NCBI GenBank assembly: GCA_905203475.1
Contig: CAJKWD010000018.1
Location: forward strand, 1-21,063
Source: an uncultured Acholeplasmataceae bacterium
Lineage (GTDB): Bacteria > Bacillota_I > Bacilli_A > RF39 > UBA660
Length of the DNA stretch: 21,063 nt
Reading direction: 5' to 3'
This document shows positions 1 to 8,176 of the stretch, in pieces. Positions within the stretch are counted from its first letter, which is position 1. The number at the start of each line of letters is the position of its first letter. The notes under the pieces are model-generated. The model had not been told where the DNA came from, did not search any database, and worked only from the letters and a program-made list of their open reading frames with translations. The position numbers were made by a program, and so were the translations under genes.

Positions 1-2
1 TA

Positions 3-416
3 GAATATATTTATAAAGATGCATCTATGGCCACTTATACATTAGAAGAATTATTAAAAGAATTAAATGGAAAAGATAATAAAATCATAAAACCGTGTGA
101 AGATATTTTAAAAGGGTATGAACGTTATCGAGATGAGACAAAAGAAAAAATATTAAAATTAGATAGTAGCTTAAAAGAAGAAGGATTCATGGCTAAAATG
201 GGAGCAAAAATGGGCATTATGAAAGAAGTAATGGCAGATAATAGTGATGCTTCAATTGCCGACATGTTAATTAAAGGTATCAGTATGGGAAGTATTGATA
301 TGGAAAAGAAAATTGGAACATATAAAGAAAATGTCGATAAAGAAAACATCAAATGGGCAAAAGATTTTTATCAATTTCAGCAAGACAATATAAAAGCATT
401 AAAAAAATTCTTATAA
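3..416 (+). CDS. Ferritin-like helical-bundle protein (DUF2383-like), 5' end beyond window
   Basis: An open frame from the left edge to TAA at 414-416. The first ATG is at 27, but no Shine-Dalgarno site precedes it, and the frame stays open to base 3 (E-Y-I-Y-K-D-A-S before that Met), so the gene probably begins outside the window. The product is almost all helix-forming, charged and Cys-poor, with no signal peptide. A Met/Gly-rich stretch (FMAKMGAKMGIMKEVM, residues 54-69 counted from the ATG) is followed by ADMLIKGISMG and a C-terminal helix rich in K, D and Q. This arrangement resembles the ferritin-like four-helix proteins of the DUF2383/PA2169 type in Firmicutes, whose function is poorly known (stress or spore-associated in some species). 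The family assignment rests on pattern only. No conserved ExxH iron ligands are evident, so ferroxidase activity is not claimed. A hairpin terminator follows at once. Confidence 0.6.
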   Translation, partial: EYIYKDASMATYTLEELLKELNGKDNKIIKPCEDILKGYERYRDETKEKILKLDSSLKEEGFMAKMGAKMGIMKEVMADNSDASIADMLIKGISMGSIDMEKKIGTYKENVDKENIKWAKDFYQFQQDNIKALKKFL

Positions 417-445
417 AAAAGACATAATGTGTCTTTTTTATTTTC
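411..445. terminator. Bidirectional Rho-independent terminator
   Basis: Bases 415-424 (AAAAAAGACA) pair perfectly with 430-439 (TGTCTTTTTT) around a 5-base loop. The A and T flanks give a U tract on either strand. It sits between two convergent stop codons, TAA at 414-416 (+) and TAA at 438-440 (-), so it can terminate both the ferritin-like gene and the bceA-bceB-vanZ/RDD operon. Confidence 0.85.
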
Positions 446-1559
446 CATCTTCTTCTGCTTGAATCGTACTTTGGTATTTTGTATGACTTACAGTTTCATA
501 TAAAAGCATCTTATTGAAAAAGAAAAAACGAATGAAAGAATAACCATAAAATAGAATAATGGCAATCATAAAACAAGAACCTAACGACAAGGAAAGAAAA
601 TCCGTTAATTTAAAGAAATCAGTAATCTGAACATATAAAAATGCTAGGAAAAATGGTAACACAAAATAAGAAAGATAAAATAAAATACGACGAAGTATCC
701 AATTCTTCTTTACTACTTCTAAATGATCGGTAGTGACAATCTGTAAATGAAAGAACTTCTCAGCAATTGTCTGGCCATTTAAACAAAGTGGTAAAATAAA
801 ATAATAAACAATAAACATGATGAGAAAACTATGATTTGGATTACCACACACTGTATATCCAATTACAAACATAAAATAGAGAAAACTATCACAACCAAAC
901 GTAACAATGCGACGTAATGGCGATACATGTTTTCCTAATTGATATGATTCAGTATCAATGGTATCTCGTGTAGGAATGACTTTCTGTAACATTCCAGCAA
1001 GAAAATAACCTACTACCCCTCCTAACGTATTAATCATTAAATCATCGACATCAAATAAACGATAATTTCTAGGATAGATTCCATATAATCCAGTAAGTTG
1101 TGTTATTTCAAAAAAGAATGTCAAAAAGAATGTAAACAATACAGTCTTTTTTAAATTACATTTAAAATAGTAACGTAAGTAAATTCCAAATGGAACAGTT
1201 AATAATAAATTGTATATAACTTGATAAAAATACGGTTCACTCAACGCCTGTAAATAAGTACTTGGATTACTCAATTTAAAAGATGTATGCGTAATAAAAT
1301 CTATTAGAAAAGAAAAAGGAATTAATTGTGTACGCGGAGTTGTTAACTGTGCAACATCATCAATCTTTGGCAATGGTAGAATAACTAAAAAATAAGCAGT
1401 TAGTAAATACAAAATAAAAGAATAGATAATCAAAGTACGAAAAGTATGGATTGCTCCATACTTATGGTACTGACTAATCATATAGGGAGTTGTAAATAAT
1501 AAAGCAATCAATGGAAAAAATAATACTGATGTCTGAATTGCTTCTAAATAACCTTCCAT
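438..1559 (-). CDS. VanZ-RDD fusion membrane protein
   Basis: A polytopic membrane protein of 373 aa with two domains. Residues about 40-190 are VanZ-like, with hydrophobic spans and the family hallmarks E-x-T-Q (151-154) and D-V-D-D-x-x-x-N-T-x-G-G (170-181). Residues about 212-340 are RDD-like, with R-R at 216-217, D224 in the first span, and the second-span motif NGQTIAEKFFHLQIV. VanZ proteins are linked to teicoplanin and other lipoglycopeptide tolerance. RDD proteins are small membrane proteins, some proposed to exchange ions. The gene starts 15 bases after the bceB-type gene with its own site (GGGGAGTGAG), so it is the third gene of that ABC-transporter operon and probably shares its peptide-antibiotic response. 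The fusion is known in Gram-positives; the combined function is not established. Confidence 0.85.
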   Translation of the reverse strand: MEGYLEAIQTSVLFFPLIALLFTTPYMISQYHKYGAIHTFRTLIIYSFILYLLTAYFLVILPLPKIDDVAQLTTPRTQLIPFSFLIDFITHTSFKLSNPSTYLQALSEPYFYQVIYNLLLTVPFGIYLRYYFKCNLKKTVLFTFFLTFFFEITQLTGLYGIYPRNYRLFDVDDLMINTLGGVVGYFLAGMLQKVIPTRDTIDTESYQLGKHVSPLRRIVTFGCDSFLYFMFVIGYTVCGNPNHSFLIMFIVYYFILPLCLNGQTIAEKFFHLQIVTTDHLEVVKKNWILRRILFYLSYFVLPFFLAFLYVQITDFFKLTDFLSLSLGSCFMIAIILFYGYSFIRFFFFNKMLLYETVSHTKYQSTIQAEEDGK

Positions 1560-1574
1560 AATCTCACTCCCCTT

Positions 1575-3641
1575 TTATTTTTCTTTAATAATATTTTTAC
1601 TGCAGAAATATGTAATCATAAAATATCCACCATAAATGGCTACCAAGAAAACCGCAGTCATAATAATCGATGGTAAGAGCTGTTCATCACCAAAAGTTGA
1701 TAATACGATATTAGCAAACTGAATTCCAAAAATAGAATGCACAATTGCCACTACAAGTGGTAACAGGAAGAAACATGCAATCTGTAAAAATAAAGCATGG
1801 CGAATCATTTTCTCATCTGTACCAATTCTTCTTAAAATCATATAACGCTCTTTATTATCAGAACTTTCAGACAACTCCTTCAAAGCTAGAATAGCAGCAC
1901 TCGATATCAAGAAAATAATTCCTAAATATAAACCAATAAAGGTTACCATTGCACCTAGGCCTACACTAGCTTCATAGATAGATATTTTACTAGAAGCATG
2001 TAAAGTTGTAACTCCGGCATCATAACTTTCTCCAGCTGGTTCTTGAATCGCATTTTCAATCTCGTACTTTTCTTCTTTGGTATCACCATTATAGTTCGCT
2101 GAAAAGATTTCTTCCATAAGCATAGATTGATTTACAGCATCATCTGGAACAATATAAATACCTGTATTAATATGGTTTGAACTCATTTCTGTAAATCCTT
2201 CCACAGTATGATCGTATTTTGCATGATATGTTTTTCCACCAAATGTTAAATCAGGTTTATCCTTTAAAATTTCATTACGAATTGATACCATTTGAGCGAA
2301 ATCAGCAATTACAATATACTCATCATCTTTTATATGATAAGTAGGACTACCTAATAATTTGGCTAATTGATTATATTCACTAACAGACATAATAAGTTCG
2401 CGATAATTCCATCGAATGGATGGGAAATTTTGTGAAACATAATCTTTTTTCGTTCCTAAAGTTGTCTCATATGTTACTTCATCTGTTCCATAATAATGAG
2501 AAACAACAACATCTTTAAAATAAGATTCTGGAATATTTAACTTTTTAAATGTTTCCGTAATAGGAACTAAAGAGTCTTGTTTTTCCTCTTCTGTATAAAC
2601 ATATTGTTGTTGATTTTCAGCTGGTATGTGATATAAATCCCATTCTTTAGAAGCTTGAAAATCGATAGGCGCTAATTCTTTTAAATTAGCAGTCATAGAG
2701 TTTTTTAATGATAATGCACTAGATAAAATTCCAATTGTCAAAAATAACATTAAAGAAATCACTGTCATTGAAAATACAGTAGTATTTACTTTGCTAGCTA
2801 ACTGTCTTAATACAAACATATTTAAATTCTTATAATACAAACGTTTCATTGACATTAATATTTTTAACAAAATACCTGATAATGACCAGAATAAAAAGAA
2901 AGTCGATACAGCCCCCATAATCATTAATTTGCCAATACTTTTAATTGTTAATGACATAGCACACGCTGTTACTTGATAATAACAGTATGCTAATACACCT
3001 ACAGATAGTATGAACAAAATCGTACATAAAATAGGATTTTTTAATTTTACTTTTTCATTCTTTTTACTTGCCTGTAATAAATCAATTAATTTACAACGTC
3101 CTACTGAAATTGTATTAAATACCATGACTAATAGATACATGATACCAAAATATAACAGTGTTTTTATCATAGCTTCTTGTGAAAAGATAAATGTAAATTC
3201 TGATAAATCAGCTTCAAACAAATTTGCTACTAAAACAGACATAAATTGAGATAGTCCAACGCCTAAAAACAAACCGACTATTAATGAAATAGTACCAATT
3301 AAGAGGGTTTCAATTAATAGTACTTGAGATATTTTCCTCTTACTCATTCCTAACGTCATATAAATAGCAAACTCTTTTTTTCTACGTTTCATTAAAAATT
3401 GATTTGCGTATATAATTAAAAAACCTAATATGATAGATACAAAGACACTAACACCAGATAACATTCCAATCATCAGTTTAATAATTTCTCTGGTACTAGA
3501 TGTTACATTTAAAAATACTGTTTGTGTTTCCATTGAATTAAAAATATAGAAAATAGAAACACCTAAGATCAATGTAAAAAAGTATATCGCATAATCTTTC
3601 ATACTTTTTTTCATATTTTTTATAGATAACTTAAATAACAT
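1575..3641 (-). CDS. bceB: BceB-type ABC transporter permease (antimicrobial peptide resistance/sensing)
   Basis: A 688-aa FtsX-family permease with the architecture of BceB/VraG. It has one N-terminal span (about 18-34), three spans with an intracellular loop (about 55-180), further spans to residue 315, a large extracellular domain of roughly 240 residues (about 315-555), then three C-terminal spans. The stretch from residue 557 (FIGLYLGIIFLISSAAILAL, then a SDNKERY motif and LRRIG) is the diagnostic BceB signature. These permeases work with a BceA ATPase to free lipid II-cycle intermediates from bacitracin or cationic peptides, and they signal flux to a BceS kinase through the membrane. 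Translation starts at 3641 behind AGGAGGTGACTT, and the start overlaps the ATPase gene by 11 bases, implying coupling. Its ligand cannot be read from sequence, and the large domain differs widely between paralogues. Confidence 0.92.
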   Translation of the reverse strand: MLFKLSIKNMKKSMKDYAIYFFTLILGVSIFYIFNSMETQTVFLNVTSSTREIIKLMIGMLSGVSVFVSIILGFLIIYANQFLMKRRKKEFAIYMTLGMSKRKISQVLLIETLLIGTISLIVGLFLGVGLSQFMSVLVANLFEADLSEFTFIFSQEAMIKTLLYFGIMYLLVMVFNTISVGRCKLIDLLQASKKNEKVKLKNPILCTILFILSVGVLAYCYYQVTACAMSLTIKSIGKLMIMGAVSTFFLFWSLSGILLKILMSMKRLYYKNLNMFVLRQLASKVNTTVFSMTVISLMLFLTIGILSSALSLKNSMTANLKELAPIDFQASKEWDLYHIPAENQQQYVYTEEEKQDSLVPITETFKKLNIPESYFKDVVVSHYYGTDEVTYETTLGTKKDYVSQNFPSIRWNYRELIMSVSEYNQLAKLLGSPTYHIKDDEYIVIADFAQMVSIRNEILKDKPDLTFGGKTYHAKYDHTVEGFTEMSSNHINTGIYIVPDDAVNQSMLMEEIFSANYNGDTKEEKYEIENAIQEPAGESYDAGVTTLHASSKISIYEASVGLGAMVTFIGLYLGIIFLISSAAILALKELSESSDNKERYMILRRIGTDEKMIRHALFLQIACFFLLPLVVAIVHSIFGIQFANIVLSTFGDEQLLPSIIMTAVFLVAIYGGYFMITYFCSKNIIKEK

Positions 3642-4398
3642 CGTTTAAGTCACCTCCTAAGAGGGTAACAACATCAATAATTTTATCAAAGAATTCTTTT
3701 CTCGTATCGTCTCCACGACGTAGTTCGTGAAATAGTTTACCGTCCTTGATAAAGATGACACGAGAGGCATAACTAGCTGTAAAGGCATCATGTGTTACCA
3801 TTAAAATAGTAGCTTTTAAATCCTGATTTAAATATTCAAAATTTTCCAGTAACATACGAGCTGATTTACTATCCAAAGCTCCTGTTGGCTCATCGGCAAG
3901 TACTAACATTGGATTTGTGATCATTGCTCTAGCACTTGCCACTCTTTGTTTTTGCCCCCCACTCATTTGGTATGGATATTTTTTTAAAACATCGACTATA
4001 TTTAATTTTTTTGCAATATCTAATACTTTCTTTTCGATATTTTTAGTTTTTTCTCCTTGAATGGTAAGTGCAAGTGCAATATTCTCATAAGCAGTTAAAG
4101 TATCAAGTAAATTGAAATCTTGAAATATAAAACCTAATTCTTCACGACGAAAACGATTTAAAGCATTTCCTTTTAATTTCGTGATATCTTCTCCATTCAT
4201 ATAAATATGGCCACTGGTAACACGATCAATTGTAGAAATACAATTCAAAAGTGTTGTTTTTCCACTTCCACTTGCTCCCATGATAGCCACAAATTCTTGT
4301 TTCTCGACATCAAATGAAATATCATCAATCGCTTTTGTTAAATTTCCTTTATTCCCATAATATTTTTCAATATGTTCTATCTTCAAAACTGATTCCAT
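3631..4398 (-). CDS. bceA: BceA-type ABC transporter ATPase
   Basis: A 255-aa nucleotide-binding subunit of the MacB/LolD/BceA class. It has Walker A GASGSGKT (41-48), Q-loop Q93, signature MSGGQ (145-149), Walker B LVLADE (164-169) and switch histidine H203 in VTHD. It energises the permease encoded immediately downstream, which it overlaps by 11 bases. The start at 4398 lies behind AAAGGGTGAT, a good ribosome site. An inverted repeat and a weak sigma-A-like promoter lie upstream, so transcription probably depends on the response regulator at 8173-8841. The assignment to the Bce branch comes from the partner permease and the neighbouring two-component genes; the ATPase alone would be less specific. 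Confidence 0.93.
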   Translation of the reverse strand: MESVLKIEHIEKYYGNKGNLTKAIDDISFDVEKQEFVAIMGASGSGKTTLLNCISTIDRVTSGHIYMNGEDITKLKGNALNRFRREELGFIFQDFNLLDTLTAYENIALALTIQGEKTKNIEKKVLDIAKKLNIVDVLKKYPYQMSGGQKQRVASARAMITNPMLVLADEPTGALDSKSARMLLENFEYLNQDLKATILMVTHDAFTASYASRVIFIKDGKLFHELRRGDDTRKEFFDKIIDVVTLLGGDLNDVI

Positions 4399-4419
4399 AA
4401 AATCACCCTTTCTGCTTCC

Positions 4420-4448
4420 AGTATAAACATTTCATCTTTATTTTACCA
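4420..4448 (-). promoter_or_regulatory. Candidate bceA promoter
   Basis: On the minus strand, TATACT (4420-4425, five of six matches to TATAAT) is preceded at 17 bases by TGGTAA (4443-4448), a poor -35. A weak -35 is usual for a promoter that needs an activator. The operator-like repeat is centred about 52 bases upstream of the -10 element, near -62. No transcript start has been measured. Confidence 0.5.
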
Positions 4449-4453
4449 TTCAT

Positions 4454-4487
4454 TGATATAACAAAACCTTACAATTTTGTAAGGTTT
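4454..4487 (-). terminator. Hairpin between LRR gene and bceA: terminator and possible BceR-type operator
   Basis: Bases 4464-4472 (AAACCTTAC) and 4479-4487 (GTAAGGTTT) form a perfect 9-bp inverted repeat around AATTTT. On the minus strand the stem is followed by TTTTGTT, consistent with a terminator for the LRR gene, whose TGA stop (4487-4489) touches the stem. The core also reads TTACA-ATTT-TGTAA, which fits the TNACA-N4-TGTAA pattern that I recall for binding sites of BceR-like regulators. It could therefore serve as a DNA operator for bceA as well as an RNA hairpin. The hairpin itself is seen directly; the operator role is inferred. Confidence 0.7.
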
Positions 4488-6664
4488 CATTTTTGTTTTG
4501 AAAATATCTTTATATATTCTTTTTCTGTTTTAGATTCATCATCTATATCAATGACTGAATAACCATAAATCGTATTGTGCATACTCCTATTTTCGATATC
4601 AGGAATAGATAGAGAATCATCCTGTAAAAATTGATCTAAGAAATGTTGACCGTGAAAAAGTAATTCTGGAATATAAGTTTCCTCAAGTACTCTATTATTA
4701 CTCAAAAAATATTTACCGACACATTTTAAATGTGGGCAATATAAAATACTCAGTGCTGTATTCGCAGTCATAAAATTATCACCAACTTGTTGTAGACTTG
4801 AAAAATCTGTAGCAATTAAAGAAGTGGCAAACTTACAAAAATCATCTCCAACAATTGTTAATAATGGTGTTTTTAGTATTTGTAATTGGGTGGCAAAACT
4901 CAATACCCCATTCCCCATTTTTTCTACTTTAGGAAGAGAAAGTGAAACTATTTTAGAATTGCATAAGAATTGATTTCCGGTTTTTTTTAATTCTGGAAAT
5001 GAAATAGATTGTGGTGTATTTAAGTTCTTGAAGCAATGATTACCAGCTAAAATAAGACTTGGTAGATAAAGAACATCTGTTGTTTCCAATTTTTCAAAGA
5101 AATAATTTCCTACATACTTTAAACTGGGAAACGATACTTGATTCATAGCTGTAATTTGATTTAAGAAGTAATCTCCTACATTACGCAAAACAGGAGCATA
5201 CATCTCTCTTAATTCAGTATTATGTGCTAAAAACTTATTCCCAGTACGAATAAGTTTTGGCATATCAACTTTTTTAACTAAATGACTAGAATTCATGAAA
5301 TGATTTCCTATTTCACGGAGTGAAGGAAAAGATAATTCGTGAAACTTATAATGATATGTTAAAAAGCGATCACCAATGTATTCTAATTTAGGAAAAAATA
5401 GTGTTTCTAATTGAAAATTACTCTGTAAAAAGTAATCTCCTACTGTTTCCATTTCAGGAGCATAAAAGCTCTTTAAAATGTGATTCTCACTCATAAAGTG
5501 ATTACCAACAGAAGTTAATTTGGGAAAAGAAAGGGATTTGCAACCACGGTTATTCATCAAAACTTTATTGCCAATCTCTTCCACATTGGGACAATTCATC
5601 TCTTCTAAAGAAAGATCATAAAGCAAAAAACCATCGTCTAATACTGTTTGGGATAAATTTTGATAAAACACAATATTATGAACTGCATTTAATTCTATCA
5701 TTGCTTTTACTTGACTGTTTTGATAAAATGAGAGCATTTTATGATTATCTTGATTTTGAACCTCTACTTTATCAAACATTCCGATTGCATCAATCAAACT
5801 ATCCTGTAAACGGCAATCAAATAATTCAATTCTTTTTTGTTTCATATCTAAAATAAAGTAATCAAAAATTACATAACGTTCTTTGGGATAATGTTTTACT
5901 TTTCTATTGGAATCAATGATGATGTTATCAGCGCAGTAATACGTATTATGAATTTCATAGTTATATTTATAAAACTTACCATCTTCTGCTTTTACATAGC
6001 CTTCTAAATCGAGTGCTAATCCAGGACTTTTTTGAATCATACCATAGGTATCAGCAAAGCTTTCCGTTAAACCTGGTATAATATAATCTAAGTTATTAGA
6101 AAATGTTGCATCCGGATTTCTAACAATGTCATTATAGCGATTTTTAATAGAAAGACAATGCGCATCATTTCTAGTAAATTGAATACTTAAGACTGAAGTA
6201 CCATATAAATCTTCTCTTTCGGGATGCACAAAATCCTCTCTTCTAATATGATCTACATCTTGTTTTACTGCAAAGAAAACATAACAACGTTTTAATCTTC
6301 CACCAGCAAATGTACATAACTCTTCCCCTGATTGATAATATTTGCGAAATGATTGTATATCTTCCTCACTACGGCATTCAAACAAATCATATCCTGCCTG
6401 TTTTAACAACTCCTTAGGCGTTTTAGTTACCGTTTTTTTTTGAATATAGTCTTTTGGTGCTTGTTCATTTATAAAAAATTGAAAAGCTGTCTCTTTATTT
6501 TGTTTTACAATATCGTCATATAAAAATCTACTTGGATGAAAATAAGTAAATAATAAATGTGGTAATAACCCCTTCTCTTCTAATATAGTAGGAAAAAGAG
6601 TACGACATAAATGACTCATTTTCTCACCATAATACTTCTTAATAATCTTTAAATCATCATTCAT
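4487..6664 (-). CDS. Large cytoplasmic leucine-rich-repeat protein with conserved N-terminal domain
   Basis: A 725-aa protein without a signal peptide or membrane span. Residues 1 to about 345 form a non-repetitive region. Its most conserved-looking parts are GGRLKRCYVFFAVK (121-134), YGTSVLSIQFT (154-164) and a segment with NPDATFSNNLD (173-183), then IPGLT. I recall this arrangement from uncharacterised proteins of gut Firmicutes, with no known activity. Residues about 351-690 hold about fifteen tandem 22-residue leucine-rich repeats with core FPxLxxVGNxFL (examples near 380, 446 and 512), close to the BspA-like class but intracellular here. The start overlaps the flavodoxin gene by 8 bases, so the two are translationally coupled in the bceRS operon. 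A role in scaffolding or sensing for the Bce system is possible but unproven. A hairpin at the stop codon ends the transcript. Confidence 0.85.
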   Translation of the reverse strand: MNDDLKIIKKYYGEKMSHLCRTLFPTILEEKGLLPHLLFTYFHPSRFLYDDIVKQNKETAFQFFINEQAPKDYIQKKTVTKTPKELLKQAGYDLFECRSEEDIQSFRKYYQSGEELCTFAGGRLKRCYVFFAVKQDVDHIRREDFVHPEREDLYGTSVLSIQFTRNDAHCLSIKNRYNDIVRNPDATFSNNLDYIIPGLTESFADTYGMIQKSPGLALDLEGYVKAEDGKFYKYNYEIHNTYYCADNIIIDSNRKVKHYPKERYVIFDYFILDMKQKRIELFDCRLQDSLIDAIGMFDKVEVQNQDNHKMLSFYQNSQVKAMIELNAVHNIVFYQNLSQTVLDDGFLLYDLSLEEMNCPNVEEIGNKVLMNNRGCKSLSFPKLTSVGNHFMSENHILKSFYAPEMETVGDYFLQSNFQLETLFFPKLEYIGDRFLTYHYKFHELSFPSLREIGNHFMNSSHLVKKVDMPKLIRTGNKFLAHNTELREMYAPVLRNVGDYFLNQITAMNQVSFPSLKYVGNYFFEKLETTDVLYLPSLILAGNHCFKNLNTPQSISFPELKKTGNQFLCNSKIVSLSLPKVEKMGNGVLSFATQLQILKTPLLTIVGDDFCKFATSLIATDFSSLQQVGDNFMTANTALSILYCPHLKCVGKYFLSNNRVLEETYIPELLFHGQHFLDQFLQDDSLSIPDIENRSMHNTIYGYSVIDIDDESKTEKEYIKIFSKQK
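4595..5614 (-). repeat. About fifteen 22-residue leucine-rich repeats within the LRR gene
   Basis: This span encodes residues about 351-690 of the LRR protein. Repeat units begin with a short strand (for example KSLSFPKL, ETLFFPKL, HELSFPSL, QSISFPEL), followed by xxVGN/D-x-F/Y-F/L and a helical tail ending in a hydrophobic residue. One unit (near residue 572) is a residue short and the last (after 680) degenerates. Units 2-5 and 6-9 look related as blocks (both have a YAP unit with VGDYFL as second member), suggesting growth by duplication of four-unit blocks. The DNA copies have diverged, so this is a protein-level repeat. Confidence 0.8.
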
Positions 6665-7148
6665 ATGTTTTTAATTTATTTTCTAAAGCTTGTAAATCAT
6701 TATAATCAGGGTGAGATTCAGCAAGCTTAAAATTTTCTAACATCATTTCGGCTTGTTTTCTTGTTTTTTCATTCATGAGCATATCTTCATATTTCTTTTG
6801 AAATTTCGGATCTATTTTTCCTTGACAAACAAAAGAACCAATCACTTCATTATCGTTTGGAATAGATGACGCCATTCTTTTAGCAATCATATTAAAATAA
6901 TTTTGATCTTTACCAAATCCACAAGTTCCAAATACAAATATTTTTTTGTGATGTAAAGTATGTGCTAGATTCTGCATTGCTTCAGTCATGTTTCCCTTAT
7001 CACACCAACTACCCAAATACAATGTATCACCAATTACTTCTTCTACCTGATTTACATGAGAAATAATACTATCAGGATATAATTGATGAATTGTAGTAGC
7101 TAATAGCTTTGTATTTCCTGTATTACTATCATAAATAATTTGTTTCAT
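6657..7148 (-). CDS. Flavodoxin family protein (BilS-like)
   Basis: A 163-aa soluble protein. The N-terminal IIYDSNTGNTKLLA (4-17) is a flavodoxin phosphate-binding loop (SxTGNT). YLGSWCDKG (44-52) and VFGTCGFGKD (72-81) fit the two later FMN-contacting loops. The GFG loop and the downstream FVCQGKIDPKF segment match my memory of the BilS-type flavodoxins, found beside the bilirubin reductase BilR in gut Firmicutes. No bilR-like gene lies in this window, so that pathway is not claimed. The gene starts 5 bases after the kinase gene ends, behind AGAGGGTAATC, and overlaps the LRR gene by 8 bases. It is therefore part of the bceRS transcript. It probably carries electrons with bound FMN; the partner is unknown. 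Confidence 0.8.
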   Translation of the reverse strand: MKQIIYDSNTGNTKLLATTIHQLYPDSIISHVNQVEEVIGDTLYLGSWCDKGNMTEAMQNLAHTLHHKKIFVFGTCGFGKDQNYFNMIAKRMASSIPNDNEVIGSFVCQGKIDPKFQKKYEDMLMNEKTRKQAEMMLENFKLAESHPDYNDLQALENKLKTYE

Positions 7149-7153
7149 AGTGA

Positions 7154-8176
7154 TTACCCTCTTTCTATTACATCATAATAATTATTTTTACCAAATATAA
7201 TTGTTACTTTTGTATATTCATTTTCTTTTGATGCAATGATAATTTTATGTCCCAATTTTTCACATAAGTTTTTACAAATATACAGTCCCATTCCTGTCGA
7301 TGCTTTTCCAAGGCGACCATTACTGCCTGTAAAACTCTGATCAAAGACTCTTGGTAATTCAGATTTTTTAATTCCGATCCCATTGTCCCATACTGATAAA
7401 TAAATTTCTTCTGTCGTTTCTTCTGTTGAAATACTAATTCTAGTATCTTTTTCTTTACGATATTTTAAACTATTTTGAATCAATTGATTCAAAATAAACT
7501 CTAACCATTTCGCATCTGTATTCACAGTCATATCTAAATCTTTTAATTCTAATTGTACTTTTCCATAAATAAAAGCATCTTGATTTTTGACCATCACTTT
7601 ATTTACCACTGTTTGTAAATTCGTAGGATGGATATAATAATCTTTTTCTGTCATTTCCGAGCGAGCATAGTATAACACTTGATCAACATTATTTTCGATC
7701 TCAACCAATGCCTTTTCTAATTCTTTTAATTTCTTTTTCTCGTTCTTAGGTAATAATAAAAAGCTACGGGCAAGTGGTGTTTTTACTTCGTGAACCCACA
7801 TTTCTAAATATTCTTTAAATTGTTTTAATTTTCTTTCATAAGTTTTGATATGTTCATTCATATCTTTATCTGTTTCTAATAGTATTTGATATAATAATTC
7901 TCCTTCTAAAAAGGAAGGATGTTCCATTAATTCTACTAATAAATATTTTTGAGGTAAACGATTTAGCTTGTCCATTACATCATCATAGAAACGCTTTCGT
8001 TGCCAATAATCATATCCAATCCAAAAAGTGAAAATAAATAAAAAGAAAAATAAAATTAAAAAGGAACACAAAAAATTAATGTGAAAAATATAAAATAACC
8101 ATACCATTAGTAAAAAGAAAGCAAAGATACTAAAAAGATAGAAGAAGCGATCTTTTAAATAATCTATTCCTCTCAT
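7154..8176 (-). CDS. bceS: BceS-type intramembrane-sensing histidine kinase
   Basis: A 340-aa membrane kinase. Two spans at the N-terminus (about 11-30 and 35-53) are joined by only a few residues, so there is no extracellular sensor domain. This is the intramembrane-sensing type that receives its signal from a BceAB-like transporter. The dimerisation/phosphotransfer helix has EMWVHEVKTPL with phosphoacceptor H129. The ATPase domain has the N box (NQLIQNSLKY, N230/N235), G1 box DNGIGI (264-269) and G2 box GMGLYI (295-300). The start codon overlaps the regulator stop by four bases (ATGA), so kinase and regulator are translated together. The cognate transporter is most likely the bceA/bceB-type pair downstream in this same locus. 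Confidence 0.93.
   Translation of the reverse strand: MRGIDYLKDRFFYLFSIFAFFLLMVWLFYIFHINFLCSFLILFFFLFIFTFWIGYDYWQRKRFYDDVMDKLNRLPQKYLLVELMEHPSFLEGELLYQILLETDKDMNEHIKTYERKLKQFKEYLEMWVHEVKTPLARSFLLLPKNEKKKLKELEKALVEIENNVDQVLYYARSEMTEKDYYIHPTNLQTVVNKVMVKNQDAFIYGKVQLELKDLDMTVNTDAKWLEFILNQLIQNSLKYRKEKDTRISISTEETTEEIYLSVWDNGIGIKKSELPRVFDQSFTGSNGRLGKASTGMGLYICKNLCEKLGHKIIIASKENEYTKVTIIFGKNNYYDVIERG

Noticed and set aside
6657..7148. Claim of a bilirubin-reduction operon from the flavodoxin
   Set aside because: No bilirubin reductase-like gene is present, and the neighbours are signal-transduction and transport genes.
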